In this document: in pieces, positions 11,430 through 22,489 of the stretch
Position numbering within the stretch: the stretch's first letter is position 1
How the letters are laid out: each line of letters begins with the position of its first letter
Source: Symbiodinium natans
Taxonomy: Eukaryota > Sar > Dinophyceae > Suessiales > Symbiodiniaceae
Assembly: GCA_905221605.1 (NCBI GenBank)
Contig: CAJNDS010001502.1
Location: 1-64,000 of the forward strand
Direction: 5' to 3'
DNA length: 64,000 bases
The notes under the pieces: model-generated
Databases searched by the model: none
What the model was told of the DNA's origin: nothing
The model's input: only the letters and a program-made list of their open reading frames with translations
Program-made: the position numbers and the translations under genes

Positions 11430-13620
11430 AAGTTCCCAGGTAAAGTTACAGGGAGCCTGCCAGCGCTCGGCCATACCCCAATTGATCGCCGAAGCCAGGC
11501 CATCGAGGAAAGGCTCTGGGAGCTCCTGTGATAAGAGGTAAGTAAAGGTTTTAGGACGCCTAAATGTGGGATAGAAATAGGTCTTCCCGTAGTTCGTAGG
11601 AGCAAGGGTTTAGGGTTGGGGCTCAGGGTTTGTAGGGTTTGGAACTCGAGGTTTAAATGTTTAGGGATGCGCAAAGTTTGCCAGCACTTTTGAGAGCAGG
11701 GTGGACGAAAGCTAGGCCCAAGCATTTTCTTCGCAAGTACATCTGTGTTGTGCCTTGAATCTTGGAGATGTCAGGGACGAAGACTAGGACCCTGAAGTTG
11801 TCCCGAAACAAAACAGGTCGTAAACAAAACTTCCGCAAGCTCCAAAGGAGCTAGCTTTCGTGACCTGTTTTGGTTGAAGGGGGCTTCGCCTGTAGGATCA
11901 AGGCTTGGAGCTTGGAGTTCAGAGTTTGCGGTTCAGAGTGTCCTCGCCAGCAGCCGCTTGCAGATGTGCCTCTTGCAACGGCCAGCGCGAATGCAACGAG
12001 GAGTGGGAACTTCGTTGGTGAGCATCACTCTTGATACTAAACCATGACCATGACAAAACTCCGACCGGCCTTGAGCAACTCCTGCGTTCGATCGGGCAAG
12101 CCTTTCCTGAAAGAGTTGGCAGTCTTGCCGGCCCAACACAGCTCGGCACAAGCACACAGCCACCAGCCGAGCCATGAGTTCTGTGAGTGCCTCGTCCGTT
12201 TCAGCAGCAGCCAAAGCAACGTGGAGGCGCAGCCTCAGTCTCTCGAGGGGCAGCAGTTGCGCGCGGTTTTGTCGAACATCTTCCTGCTTCAACTCGCCAC
12301 AAACGACAGCCCCGAAAGCTCCTGGACCTGAACTCCTCTCCAGGGCGCCGAAGACGTCGCTGTGAGGACCAAAGTGCCCCTGTACCAGCTCTTCCGCCTG
12401 TGGAAAAATCCAGGCTCCCTCTGCTAAGAACAGCTAAGACCCGCTGCAGGTTACCTAACGAATCCGACTTGTATGAACCCTATAGCACAAACCTGGCAAG
12501 GTGGCCCTAAGCCCGAAACCCTAAACCCTCAAACCCTAAAACCCCGAAACCCTAAACCATCAACCCTCAAAACCCTCAAACCCTCAAAACCCTCAAACCC
12601 TGAAACTTCAGAAGCCTGGAAGTCGCCACGGCGTTGGAGCTTCGGCGCCGACCCGCCCTCGGTGAGTGCGCTGCAGGCCCAGTCCACCAGGCAAGCCTGG
12701 CTTGTAAGGGTTTAAGGCTTTAAGGGTTCGAGGGTTCAGGGTTTAGGGTTCTAGGGTTCTAGCGTTCTAGGTCTAAGGGCTTAGGGCGTAGGGTTTAAGG
12801 GCCTAGGGATCTCCGGCAAAAGGAGCTTTAGAGTTTAAGGGCTTAGGGGGCTTGGGGTTCAAGGGTTCGAGGGTTTAGGGCTTAGGTTTAAGGACTTAGG
12901 GCTGTAGGGCTTTAGGAGTTTTCGAGTTTAAGGGCTTAGGGTTTAAGGGTTTAGGGTCTAGAGGCTTCTTAGGGCTCTAGGTTGAGTTTAAGGGCTTGGG
13001 GCTTAGGGCACTTAGGGTTGAAGTGTTTAGGGCTTAGGGTTTAGGATTTACAGGTCTCCCTTAACTCGGGGAAAAGTTGAACTCATTGGATCCCTTGGCC
13101 GCCTGCGGGGAGTCTTCTGTGCCACCCGCCTCCGGCGAGTCCTGCGGTCATGCGTTTTGTTGTCGGGGGGGAGGGGGGGGGGCCTTTCTGGCGCGCTAAG
13201 GGTTGAGGAAACGCTTTGGAACAACATTCGTGCACCCAGTCAGATTGCGTCCTCCCTGCACAGAACATTCCACGGGTTCACGTCGCAGTGGATCACGCCC
13301 TTCCTTGCGCGCACGTCCAGTTCTCTTCAGTGCTCGACAATGTATCCAATAGTACAATATAGTATCATATAATATCATATATACTAATGTGTGATAACAA
13401 GCAATAGTATGTATGTGTATATGTATATGTGTGTGTGTGTGTTTAGATTGTGAATTTTCATATCAGAAATTATCAGAACATAGTACGACAACATAACAAT
13501 ATAATAATGACATACGAATACTAGTCTTTTCTCAGCTGGGGCATTGACAAGGCAACAGCTCTCCAACTCCGTGCCCGTCCTGTTCGCCTCCTCGACGGCC
13601 TCTGCGATGTCCAGCCAGGC
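11430..13620 (-). CDS. protein-kinase-like gene, multi-exon
   Basis: Kinase subdomains appear in order on the minus strand, each in a separate short exon. About 13620-13575 is helix E (AWLDIAEAVEE). 13324-13249 is the catalytic loop GVIHCDVNPWNVLC (H-x-D-x4-N). 12696-12607 is the metal-binding segment CLVDWACSAL, with DWA where DFG is usual. 12387 to about 12340 reads EELVQGHFGPHSDVFG (subdomain IX Asp). 12310-12050 reads LPLERLRLRLHVALAAAETD. 11525 to about 11450 reads ELPEPFLDGLASAINWGMAE, like the end of a C-lobe. The intron 13248-12697 is GC-AG and joins CRED to ACLVDW in frame. The N-lobe exons (glycine loop, VAIK lysine) were not found, so substrate and activity are unknown. It may be an atypical kinase or a pseudokinase. 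Confidence 0.7.
12510..12606. repeat. CCCTAAA-like tract, intronic
   Basis: ACCCTAAACCCTCAAACCC-type repeats between the predicted kinase exons at 12387 and 12607. It directly abuts the exon end, so the tract is part of the intron. Confidence 0.8.
12607..12696 (-). CDS. kinase DFG-position exon (DWA)
   Basis: Begins after CCAG at the 3' end of a 552-nt intron (AG followed by G) and reads ACLVDWACSAL, later LQRRGDFQASE. The position and the hydrophobic-Asp-aromatic pattern match kinase subdomain VII, and GDFQASE may replace the usual GT..Y.APE. The metal-binding Asp is kept, while Phe-Gly is Trp-Ala. Both flanking introns contain telomere-like tracts. Confidence 0.7.
12705..13065. repeat. TTTAGGG-like tract, intronic
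   Basis: About 360 bp of degenerate GGGTTTAGGG, GGGCTTAGGG and GGGTTTAAGG units, filling most of the intron between the kinase exons at 12696 and 13249. Orientation is opposite to the neighbouring tract at 12510-12606. Confidence 0.85.
13249..13324 (-). CDS. kinase catalytic-loop exon
   Basis: Encodes LDVRARKGVIHCDVNPWNVL then CRED. The H-x-D...N spacing matches the catalytic loop of eukaryotic protein kinases, with Cys where Arg is common. The 5' limit follows an AG at 13326-13325 or 13324-13323. The 3' limit is GGAC|GCAATC, a GC donor. This exon is too short to appear as a long ORF. Confidence 0.75.
13385..13441. repeat. AT/GT-rich microsatellite
   Basis: TATGTATGTGTATATGTATA followed by (GT)n, within the predicted intron upstream of the kinase catalytic-loop exon. 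Confidence 0.8.
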
Positions 13621-13667
13621 ACAGACTGCTCTGCGACGCAGCGGCGACGAGAAGGCTGGCACCAAGC

Positions 13668-13745
13668 CTAAGGTTAGGGTGTAGGGTTCAGGGTTCAGGG
13701 TTCAGGGTTTAGGGTTTAGGGGTGAGGGTTGAGGGTTGAGGGCAA
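13668..13745. repeat. TTTAGGG-like tract
   Basis: GGGTTCAGGG and GGGTTTAGGG units immediately 5' (on the minus strand) of the kinase helix-E exon. Probably intronic. Confidence 0.8.
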
Positions 13746-13841
13746 ATGCGCTAGGGCAAGTGGCCGCCACAAGTTCAAGCAGCTGCTCATGTTGCACCTG
13801 CCTGCAGTCACTGCGATACTCTTGGGAGCGCGCCTGTGTCA

Positions 13842-14037
13842 GGCAGCTTTACACCCGGGAAGTAACCTGAAAAGGCACTCGCAACAGCACCTCCAATTGC
13901 ACCCGTGATGGCGGCATCTTCCTTTTTTTCTTCACTCGCCCGTAACAGGTGCCCAGATCTGTCTCATGTGCTCCGGAAGTTCGACGAGCATGTTTGAGTA
14001 GGCCATGTGGCCTCGGCGCGTTGACCAGACTCTTCAT
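13842..14037 (-). CDS. exon-like block upstream of kinase
   Basis: Two minus-strand frames are plausible. One reads EDAAITGAIGGAVASAFSGY (13925-13842, after AAAAGG, an AG|G acceptor), a Gly/Ala-zipper-like stretch. The other reads SLVNAPRPHGLLKHARR. Either could be an upstream exon of the kinase-like gene. Unassigned. Confidence 0.35.
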
Positions 14038-14039
14038 TT

Positions 14040-16180
14040 GCGAGCTCTAGCTCTGCATCCAACAGGAACTCCCAGCGCTCTCTCTTTCTCGCATCCGCTG
14101 CCTCAACTTGGGGCAACGAGCTGGGGCAGCTGGGGCCCACCCGCAGTCAAAGAACTAAGCTTCCCGCAGTTATGCCCGGTCCACACTACGGCACACAGTA
14201 TCAGGAAGGTCGGATACCTGGGCCCATCCAGAGTACCCAGACGAACGCTCGACATGGTGCCAGCCGGGCTCCATGCGCGGTGTGCGAGGGATACTCCAAC
14301 ACCCCAAGCAGGAGTACCTGACCAGTCCCCAAACCACCAGAAAGACACCACTCAGCCCCCGGAACTCTGCACCCCGACTTCGCCGACTGAGACCCCAAAT
14401 CTCATAAAGCCCTTACAGGCGCCTTCGAGATCACGGGGACCATGTGAAGCATGTCAACGAAAGGCATGACAACCAGGTCGATGGTCACGGGCAGCGCGCA
14501 GACCTTTCATTCCACCCCAAACATCCCCAAGCCCTACATACTCACAACACTCAAGCTCAGAGGTCTCAACTAAAGGCCCTTGCCCGCCTTTCAGTTGGGT
14601 CCTTAGGCTTCGTAGCCTCGGAGTACCCCCACCCTATAACAGTCACACATGAAGGCTTATAAACGCCACGGGAACAGTACACAGAGATCCATTCACTGTC
14701 GGAGTGACGTTATGAAAATTAACAATCATGTGATGATGGGTTCAGGGACCTCTTCGTTCCAAGACCCTCCCCAACCGCCCTTCCAGCGAGCCTTCCGCGC
14801 AAAGGTGTCTTGGCATCTACTGATTGTCCACCACAGGAATTCCTTCGAGGAGTCATGGCAGGCTCACAGCAGAACCGTAAACCCTAAACTCAACGTCCCA
14901 AAAACTAAACTCTAAACTCTGAACCCCCAAAATCTTGAAGTGCAAGGAAGGCACATCAAAGAGCACGGCCGGAAGTGCAGCGCGCACGAACGAGCCGTAG
15001 CCAACCTCACAGGCTGCGTCGTTCTCTCACACGGGGACCCAGGCTGCCGCCAACAACCTAGTAACGAACCAGAACAAGGCCAACAATGAAAATAAGTCGT
15101 AATCACAATGGTCATTGTAACCAAAACACAAAAGGCAATGATAATTACGTACCATAGTGGTGCTTTCAGGGAAGGAAATTCATGCAAAATGCCTCACATC
15201 ACATCATGTCCTCTGCGGACGAAGATCTGAAGAGACAGCAACGAGCGCGAATCGTCGGAATGAGCCCCAGAAAGCAGGCCAGAGCCATTCCTCGGATTTA
15301 GGATGGATTTAGGGATCAGGGCTTGGGATCTCAGTTCAGAGGACGCTTGGGACTATCTCGATCCCAAGGCGTTTTGGAAAAGGAGTTGTTAAGGTCTATG
15401 CTGGGGCTTCGGGTTCCGCAAGCCAACAGAGATCATCTTGAAATGGCCAATGATAACCTACATAACGCATCCATATTCGTCGGCTGCAAGCGGAAAAGCG
15501 TGGTGATGCAATTCCACGCACAGACATCACGGTTTGCCACAGTTCGCACCAGGAAGTGTGGCACAACTGGAGTTCGTCAGCTGTTCCCCAGTTAGGTCCA
15601 GCTTTACTGATTCTGGGTCACATGAGGCTGTTTAGGGTGTAGCGATGTGAACTGATAACGAGATGCTGAGCATCTCCATGCAGCACAACGGGTCGTCATC
15701 TTCTTCACGAAGGTCAGACCCTCTTCAAGAACATTCCGTGTCTTTGGGGTTTGTCTTACTATGACCTGCGCAACATGGATCAGCTGCGACCTTCAAGCAA
15801 CTGATCGAACGCTTAAGCAGCACAACACGGAAGAGTCGTTTGACGTTCGATTTGGAAGATGACTTGAACCCCGCAACCCTAAACCCTAAAACCCTAAACT
15901 CCCTAAACCCGATGATTCCAGCTCAACCAAGACGGGAAGGCCTCATTTACGAGCACCTCCCTGGCACAAAATTCTCAACCGAGATGCCCAAGGGTCTGTG
16001 AAGCCATTCTTGATGCAACCGCCTCAGGAAGTCCAAAAATCTACGTCCAAATCTGAGAACGCAAGGAAACGCCAAAAGTCAGCAATCTGAAACCAAACGG
16101 AACCGACAACAGGGGCCCAAAAGCCGCAGAAACCTGAACCCCGAAAGCACCAACAACAAAGGTGAATAGTTCAAGAAGGA
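14040..16180. other. mostly non-coding, short CCCTAAA tracts
   Basis: A 154-codon plus-strand frame at 14005-14469 is proline/threonine-rich and unconvincing. Short CCCTAAA-type tracts lie at 14875-14925 and 15868-15910, and a degenerate TTTAGG run at 15295-15315. No gene supported. Confidence 0.4.
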
Positions 16181-16189
16181 TCTGATATT

Positions 16190-17030
16190 TGAAGAAGTAC
16201 CAAATCTGATGCAAGCTACCGAGCCCGTGGACTTTCACAACGCTGGCGGATCGCTGCATCCTCTGCAGCAGAGTCTCCACTTTCTCCTCGGCTAGGTTTT
16301 TTGGGGGACTTGGAGCTTGACCACTCTTGGGCGGTTTGGGGCTTCGGACTGATGGGGAGGGGTTGCTTCAAATTGTTACGGCAATCATCTGAACCCGAAC
16401 CTGGAGCTTAAGGCTCAATCTCTCCCAATCTCCCCAAGTCTCTGCGCGCCAAATGAGCACTGCGAACTGGACTGCGAGTTGTGCAATGGATCCGGGCGAG
16501 TCCCCCAACCAACCTGAGAAGATGCTGCTTCATCTCCGGCAAGGGCATGCACTGCAGACGTGACAAGTTGTGTCTTCAGATTCTTCAACTGGTTCTTGTG
16601 TAGTGCGAGCAGCTGCCCCACCTTGACGCTGTTTCCCGCCCGAGCCTCCGCCATCGGAATGCAGCCCAAGAGTGAAGCCAGCATAGAGCACTGCCCCCAT
16701 GCTGCGCGCTGCCAGGAACACCTTCCCAGGTTGAGAACTTCCATGTGCACACTCCCGACACGCAATCTTCTGACGCCGAGCGGCCAGTACTGAAGGGAGC
16801 ACCTGGTTAGAGTGTCCTCGGAGCAAGCGTGCACATGCACCCATGAACCTCATTCCTTGAAGGGCCTGAGCCGAGAGCAGATGGGGCGTGTGTGATCCAT
16901 ACTGTGGGCCGTGCTTTGGCACGCTAAGTCTCTCAAGAACATACGACGAGAGAGGGACCCAGAAAGGGCAAGAGGGGTCTTGGAGCTCGCCAAACTGAGT
17001 GCAGCAGGCGTCGCAAGAACATAACGGCAT
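16190..17030 (-). CDS. exon-like blocks, unknown
   Basis: Three minus-strand stretches look coding. 17030-16760 reads CDACCTQFGELQDPSCPFWV and MRFMGACARLLRGHSNQVL. 16740-16520 reads LLALHKNQLKNLKTQLVTSA then VHALAGDEAASSQ. 16290-16190 reads VETLLQRMQRSASVVKVHG. Strand agrees across all three and helical patterns dominate. No family recognised, and exon limits are not resolved. Confidence 0.4.
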
Positions 17031-17597
17031 GCCAGAAAGCTTGCTCCGCCACCTGAGCTTTACACCCCAGAACGCTGAAAGCCCTAAAAGCCAAAAACAT
17101 GATCATGGACATGAAAGCTCTCAGCCGCTAAACCGACTACCTGACCCCTTGGCGCTGCCGCACGCTTGGGTTCCAAGCTTGGGATATGGCAAACTCTGGC
17201 TCCCTGATTCATCAGCTTGGCCGACAAAGACCCAAACCCAAAGAAAGGCTCAGGCACTTTCAGGTCTTGCAGAAGCCAGGTCACCTGTCTGCTCGGCAAG
17301 GGCTCTTCCGCAGTAAGGCCTGTCACGCATTGGTGGGGGGGTTAAGATCACACAGCCCCAGAGGCTGCTGGAAGTGTCCTAGCATCACGACCTGACACGC
17401 ACATCATGTGCATCCCAATTTTGAAGATAACACGGAAACCTCAATATGTTTGAAGAAACTGCACGGTACTTGAACATCGTCTGAGTATGTAGTATGCCGT
17501 TGTTCCGGCCTTTCTGCCAAAGCAGAGCCAAGGCTACGGAGAGGCACACCGAGATGTCTACCTGGACAAGCGGCCACGAAGCCATGATGACATTAAG

Positions 17598-17695
17598 CAG
17601 AACCCTAAACTGGCCCTAAACCCTAAACCCTAAACCCTAAATTCTAAACCCTAAACCCTATTCCTAGCGTCTAAACCTAAAACCCTAAACCCATC
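17598..17695. repeat. CCCTAAA tract
   Basis: Several perfect CCCTAAA units in a row, with degenerate flanks. Confidence 0.9.
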
Positions 17696-17794
17696 AAACG
17701 CTCCGAGGTGCCTGTCCGAGCATGGCAGCACGCAGCCGCCGTGACTACCGAGTTGCTAGCGCGGACTCTCTTGCCATGGCAGCTACAAGGTTTG

Positions 17795-17876
17795 GGGTTG
17801 TGGGATTAGGGTTTAGGGTTTAGGGTTTAGGCTTTAGGCTTTAGGGTTTAGGGTTTAGGGTTTAGGGTTTAGGGCT
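17795..17876. repeat. TTTAGGG tract
   Basis: Near-perfect TTTAGGG units in the opposite orientation to the tract 100 bp to the left, giving an inverted pair around about 100 bp of unique sequence. Confidence 0.9.
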
Positions 17877-18110
17877 ATGGAGGTCGTAGGTCTACCTGTT
17901 GTGTTAATCTGCCATTTATCCTGCTGGTTCTTGAGTGCAGTATGCACGGCTAAAGCATTTAGACTTGACTGAATGTGTCCCTGCACCAAGGATCCACAAG
18001 CCTACCGATTGTCTTGAAGGCAATTGGCAGGTATGTCTTTCTCTTGCATGTTGCTCGCGTGCTTGAGTTGTGTGCCCATGGTGCGTTGGCTCAGGGTCTA
18101 AGCCCTTGCA

Positions 18111-18368
18111 TCACGGTGCAGTCGAGGACCATGCCATGCTGATCACAGGCCAGCTACCACTAGAGACCGACAGCACGGAGACAACTCTGCAACGGCCAAA
18201 AGAACGTTGTGCAGCCAAGGTGCTCATGAGGACTCTTTTCTTCTCTTTCTCCTTGCAGTTGGGACTAGAGAAGGCACAAGCCAAGGTTACAAGGGCTTGT
18301 AGATGCTTCAGACACTTTGGCAGCAGCTCTGCACAAGGCTTCCGTTCCATGAGGCCCTGATGGAACAA
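18111..18368 (-). CDS. exon-like block, strand uncertain
   Basis: Minus reads GLMERKPCAELLPKCLKHLQ then ALVTLACAFSSPNCKEKEK. Plus is also open across the same bases. Low confidence in strand and reality. Confidence 0.25.
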   Translation of the reverse strand: MFHQGLMERKPCAELLPKCLKHLQALVTLACAFSSPNCKEKEKKRVLMSTLAAQRSFGRCRVVSVLSVSSGSWPVISMAWSSTAP

Positions 18369-18814
18369 AAGTGCTCCTTAGAACTCTGATGAAAGTACAT
18401 GAAACCCTGAAGTCAAATACCCTGAGCCCTGGGATTGTTGCGGCGGAGCGTCAAAGCCCAGCAGCGCAGGAATGGTTCCCCGTTCTGCAGCCGAAGTCTC
18501 CTGGCACACAGGTCAGGCCTCCGCCTATGTCTACTGCTCATACTGTCTGATTCTTGATGTTGGAACTTCCGCATTGAGGACTATCAGAAGTACACCAGAA
18601 AAACCCTAACTACCAATTTTTTCACTAATTTGGATCGATACCCCGTCACATTCCTTGTGCGTGCCAGAGCCTGGAGCAACTGCAGAGCTCGCAGCTCGGC
18701 CTTGAATGGACTCCGCCCTCCCTTCAGCTCCTGGTTCGGGTTTCCAGCTACGTCTGCACCGAGATCACAGAACCTTGCAGCAGCGCCTTCAGGACAGCAG
18801 TCGTCCCATCCACA

Positions 18815-19114
18815 TCAACCAGGTAGCAGGCGCCCTGCTTTCCTGCGCAGCGCATCGCTTGTACTGACCACACACTCGAACTCGAACTGCTCAGGGGTGT
18901 AGCAGAAGGGCATGGGGAGCCAATGACGCGGGCCTTTGCCGATCTGCCGCTTCCGCTCCATTGGAGGGAGAAAGCCGAGGGAGCCGAGGCCCTCCGCATC
19001 CGACTCCACTTTATGACTCTTGTCCTCCAAAGAACAGGTGACCATTGGAGCAGGCAAATGCGGGCGCAAATGCAGTGCATTAAAAACACATTTTACAAGC
19101 ATGTGGGATCGCAA
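18815..19114 (-). CDS. exon-like block, unknown
   Basis: The minus strand reads SLEDKSHKVESDAEGLGSLG, MERKRQIGKGPRHWLPMPFC and TPEQFEFECVVSTSDALRRK. An overlapping frame further 3' (18860-18755) reads GACYLVDVDGTTAVLKALL and may be the following exon. The two overlap across GCGCAGGAAAGCAGG, where a junction is expected. No family recognised. Confidence 0.45.
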   Translation of the reverse strand: MRSHMLVKCVFNALHLRPHLPAPMVTCSLEDKSHKVESDAEGLGSLGFLPPMERKRQIGKGPRHWLPMPFCYTPEQFEFECVVSTSDALRRKAGRLLPG

Positions 19115-19252
19115 GGGTGTGATCCTGCGCCCCCGAAGCTGTCTCCGGATAGGACAATGCCGCCTTCAGTCGGGCTGAGCAGTCCAGCACGTGAGTGCTC
19201 CAGCACGCTTGTGTGCCAGCACCTTACCCTGGTACCATCAAGCCCCATATAG

Positions 19253-19903
19253 AATCATATTGGAAGCAACTGCAGCAAGTGCCGCCTCTGGGTGCACCCC
19301 CTTTCGGTGCGTTTGCGGTGGCTGCCCAGGTACATGGCCAAATTGCCCATCGTCCCAGGTTCCGCAGCGCAGCATCTCCTCACATCATCGCAACAGTCGC
19401 AATCCCTGTCCGCATCATCACTTCAGCGACTGGAAGTCCTGGTTGATTTCGAGCCGACGGTGGTTCCCCACGCCGTCAGCTTCCCAGCGAAGCTTGTCCC
19501 GGCGCGTGCCACGGATGATGACATACTTGTACTGCAGCCTTGCTTGCAATAGGGTGCCCAAACGAACGCTGCAGAGGTTCTGGCACCAAGAACCAAAGAA
19601 GGCAGCCAAAGCTTGTCCCAAGAAGCTCTTGCCCAAGCTCCACCTCCAAGGGGTCGGAAAGTGTCCAAACCTGAAACGGGCACGAATCGCTCCTCGAAAG
19701 CTTCTTCAGCTCCCGTCCCAGACCCATCGCGATCGCTCCCGCCAGTTCGGACGAGGAGCGGGCCACGTGTCCCGCCCAGTGGCTGGGTCGATGCAGCTGA
19801 GGGGCAAGGCCTGGGATCCTGCACATTTTTAAGGGCATTGCGATCGGAAAGCATGAGTCGCGGATCTGGCGACATGCCACACATCGCCACTGCGACAACC
19901 TAG
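19253..19903. CDS. coding-like block open on both strands
   Basis: The plus frame reads CSKCRLWVHPLSVRLRWLP, EVLVDFEPTVVPHAVSFPAK and, after one in-frame TAG at 19550-19552, a Pro/Ser-rich tail ending in a stop at 19903. The minus strand over 19898-19476 is equally protein-like: AGAIAMGLGRELKKLSRS and WTLSDPLEVELGQELLG. The general minus bias of the window favours minus, while the plus frame is longer. One of the two is probably real. Confidence 0.4.
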
Positions 19904-20367
19904 CTAGAACGGTCAGCAGGGGTCAGCCTAAGGACTGACATACCAACATGCCCGTCCTGACCTCGTTCCCAACCTGGCATGGGCGCTTCGCCTTTCACCT
20001 CGGCAAAGACTCATGGGAAGGCTGCAAAGGAGGCTGCACAGGCCGAGGGCACCCTTGTGGGTTCGATTTCTTCCTTTGTTGTGAGAGATGGATTGGCTTG
20101 CGGTGGGTGTGGCAATTGACACGCCGACCTTGACTTGGCCGATCCCCTTGAGACTTCCACATTGTTTCTCGTTTGCCAGAGCATGTCTACCGAAGACACT
20201 TCGCCTGGGGTAAAATCCCTCGCCTAGCCACGCCGAGGTCATCTCCCGGGCGTGTCGCATCGCAGCGAACCGCCAGCCGGAGGAGGCCCTCCAAGGCTGC
20301 AAGTGAGGCCACTGCAGCATGATAGCACATAGGAGCGCGTTAAACTTTTAAGCAAACAATAATGATG

Positions 20368-20754
20368 CTACAACACATTATCGCACATCTGCAGACGCCC
20401 TGTGTCAGCACTTTGCTCTTGAGCGTAAAAACGTCCTGAGCCCCACAAAAGACCCTGTAACTCTCCAAAGCTTAAAGCTGTAGGCACTGCAGGGGCCGGC
20501 CTTCTTTGGGGCTTCAATCGAGCTGGACAAGCCCATGGCAGGAGATGTGCGGGACATGCGGAATCTACAGGGTCGCATGAAGTGCGCAAGGTGTGGGTGA
20601 AGCTTCTGCGGCTCGGGGTTCTCCCTGCTGACGACATAACATCGCAATGCTGCTGGGCCAAAAAAAGCGGGAACTTGTCAGGATGACAGGCTGGATGTAC
20701 CCGTGAGAAGCAGGCTCCGACATCACAAGGAAGATCCCTCGCCTGGCAGCACAT
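20368..20754 (-). CDS. 128-codon open block, unknown
   Basis: A continuous minus-strand frame starting MCCQARDLPCDVGACFSRV, later ALSFGELQGLLWGSGRFYAQ. Cys- and Pro-rich. No family recognised. Another minus frame at 20199-20011 (SSVDMLWQTRNNVEVSRG) may be a neighbouring exon. Confidence 0.35.
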   Translation of the reverse strand: MCCQARDLPCDVGACFSRVHPACHPDKFPLFLAQQHCDVMSSAGRTPSRRSFTHTLRTSCDPVDSACPAHLLPWACPARLKPQRRPAPAVPTALSFGELQGLLWGSGRFYAQEQSADTGRLQMCDNVL

Positions 20755-21559
20755 CCACTGGACGGGAATGACGCCTCGGCACTTGGAAGTCCGCTGTCCT
20801 AAGGCTCTTGATGCCTGCCCAGATCATGGGCAACTTCCAAGCGCTTCCATGTAACAATCTTCATGTCTCCGGTTTGGAGACTTACTTGGGCAAGAGATTA
20901 GCCACCTGCCCCTAGTGCAGTCGGCCGTTTGTCCTACGCAACAAGTGCCCTGCCCTCACATGTTGCTGCGCAACAATGTAACCCATGGCCAGAACCGCAT
21001 CCGAACTCGGGGTCAGGCAGCACACTAGGAAGAAGGGCAGCATGGCCCGCACCTGCCAGAGTATGGTTGCGCCCTGCAAGTCCGGGTCCTCCTCTCATGG
21101 CCCTAAAGGGCGGGACCTCCCTAGTACGGGTTCCGTTGTGGCGAAAAATCTCGGGTCCATGCCCAGATCATGAGCCGCAGCCACCGCCGGTGTTCAGTGC
21201 AGTGGGAGAGGTCCTGGGAAGCTTCAGGGCTCCTGGTGAGGACTAGAGTCCTCTCGGTAAACACGAAGAGTGTTCATAGGGCCCTAGGAGCAGAGCCACG
21301 AATGCCTTGCAAGAAGCCTGAAAGTAAGCCTGAATACCCAAATGCTGCAAAACCCCGTCGCAGGGTCCTTGAAGAAGAACAAGCACAGCCCAATGATCCA
21401 AAGGACCTTGCGCTCGGTATTGGACTTACAAAGCTGCCCAACTTGTAAGCAACTGTAGTAGCAGCCTAGTTGAACCGTCGAGCCCTCTTGAGCCCTCTTG
21501 CATACGCGCAGGTTCAAAGGGCCGCACCAGCGAAGTAAGCATGGAGGCACTCATGGACG

Positions 21560-21977
21560 TCACTGCAACATGGGTGACCTCGAAGGAGGCTCTTCAAAAA
21601 AAGTGACTTGGGAAGAGGCCATGGAATCGTGGGAATGCTCCTGAGCAAGCCCACAACAACCCGAACTTCTCGCTCGCGAGGCCTCGTTGAAGCGGTCAAC
21701 GCGGCCCTCCAGCTCTTCTGAAAGCTCCGCGTCGCCCCGGGCCTTCAAAAGGAGATTCAAAAAAAACATCGACTCCATGGAGAGAACGTTGGAAAAAATG
21801 CGTCGGTCGAGTTGTTTTTTCTCTTTCTTTGGCGGTCCCCGCCTTCCGCACGAGGTGCTCGTGCAGCTCGAGGTCTTGCAAAACCTGCCCCGCAGCGAGG
21901 CTCATCGGCTCATCCTACTGGAATTCAAAACAGGCAAGTGCAGGGTACTGCGTAGGGTGCATAGGGGGTGCATATAG
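21560..21977. CDS. coding-like block, both strands plausible
   Basis: Plus 21687-21977 is open and charged: KRRFKKNIDSMERTLEKMRR, then PHEVLVQLEVLQNLPRSEAH. Minus reads MSLAAGQVLQDLELHEHLVR (21905 on) and, in the next frame, LLLKARGDAELSEELEGRVD. The two minus frames meet at a T8 run near 21760. Strand is undecided. Confidence 0.35.
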
Positions 21978-22029
21978 GGTGCATATTATTATAGGGTGCA
22001 TAGGGCGCATAGGGCGCATAGGGTGCAGG
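21953..22029. repeat. 9-bp minisatellite (AGGGTGCAT)
   Basis: Irregular repeats of AGGGTGCAT and AGGGCGCAT, with short AT insertions. Confidence 0.85.
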
Positions 22030-22234
22030 GCCTGAGATCGGCGGCAGAGCCAAATGCTGAGGAAGCTTCCGGCGGCGCAGACGACACCGTCGAGGGTCAT
22101 CCTGGCAAACGGAGCCTGCCTTTTACCTCTAAGCCCTCAAACATCGTCGACAGCGCAACACGCCGGGGACTCCAAAATGACGCACCCCAGCCGCACGCCG
22201 ATGTGAAGTTCCTCACGAGGCCGCGCCACTGCTC

Positions 22235-22489
22235 TCAATGGCTCTCAAGGACTCGCTTGCTTGATTTGTTGATATCTGTTGGTTTTGCCTGTGGATTCAC
22301 TTGGTCCCTCCTCACGGCAAAGACCACCTCCAGCGACGAGGGTATGGCCAGAATGAAGCTGTTCACGATGTAGAACTGCAGAGCTGGCACGCGTAGCACA
22401 ACGAGGGGCTCCCCCCTCCAATTCCTCCAATCCCCTGCAAGACCGACCTGAACCGCCGTATTTCGGAGGGAGCTGTGTGCCTGAGGCAA
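22235..22489 (-). CDS. exon-like block with membrane segment
   Basis: The minus strand reads WRNWRGEPLVVLRVPALQFY then IVNSFILAIPSSLEVVFAVR and DQVNPQAKPTDINKSSKRV. The hydrophobic stretch followed by basic residues suggests a membrane protein. No family recognised. This is the clearest coding block between 20 and 23 kb. Confidence 0.45.
   Translation of the reverse strand: MPQAHSSLRNTAVQVGLAGDWRNWRGEPLVVLRVPALQFYIVNSFILAIPSSLEVVFAVRRDQVNPQAKPTDINKSSKRVLESH

Noticed and set aside
19191-19832. 213-codon plus ORF
   Set aside because: It is Arg/Ser/Pro-rich and of poorer composition than the other plus frame and the minus frame over the same bases.
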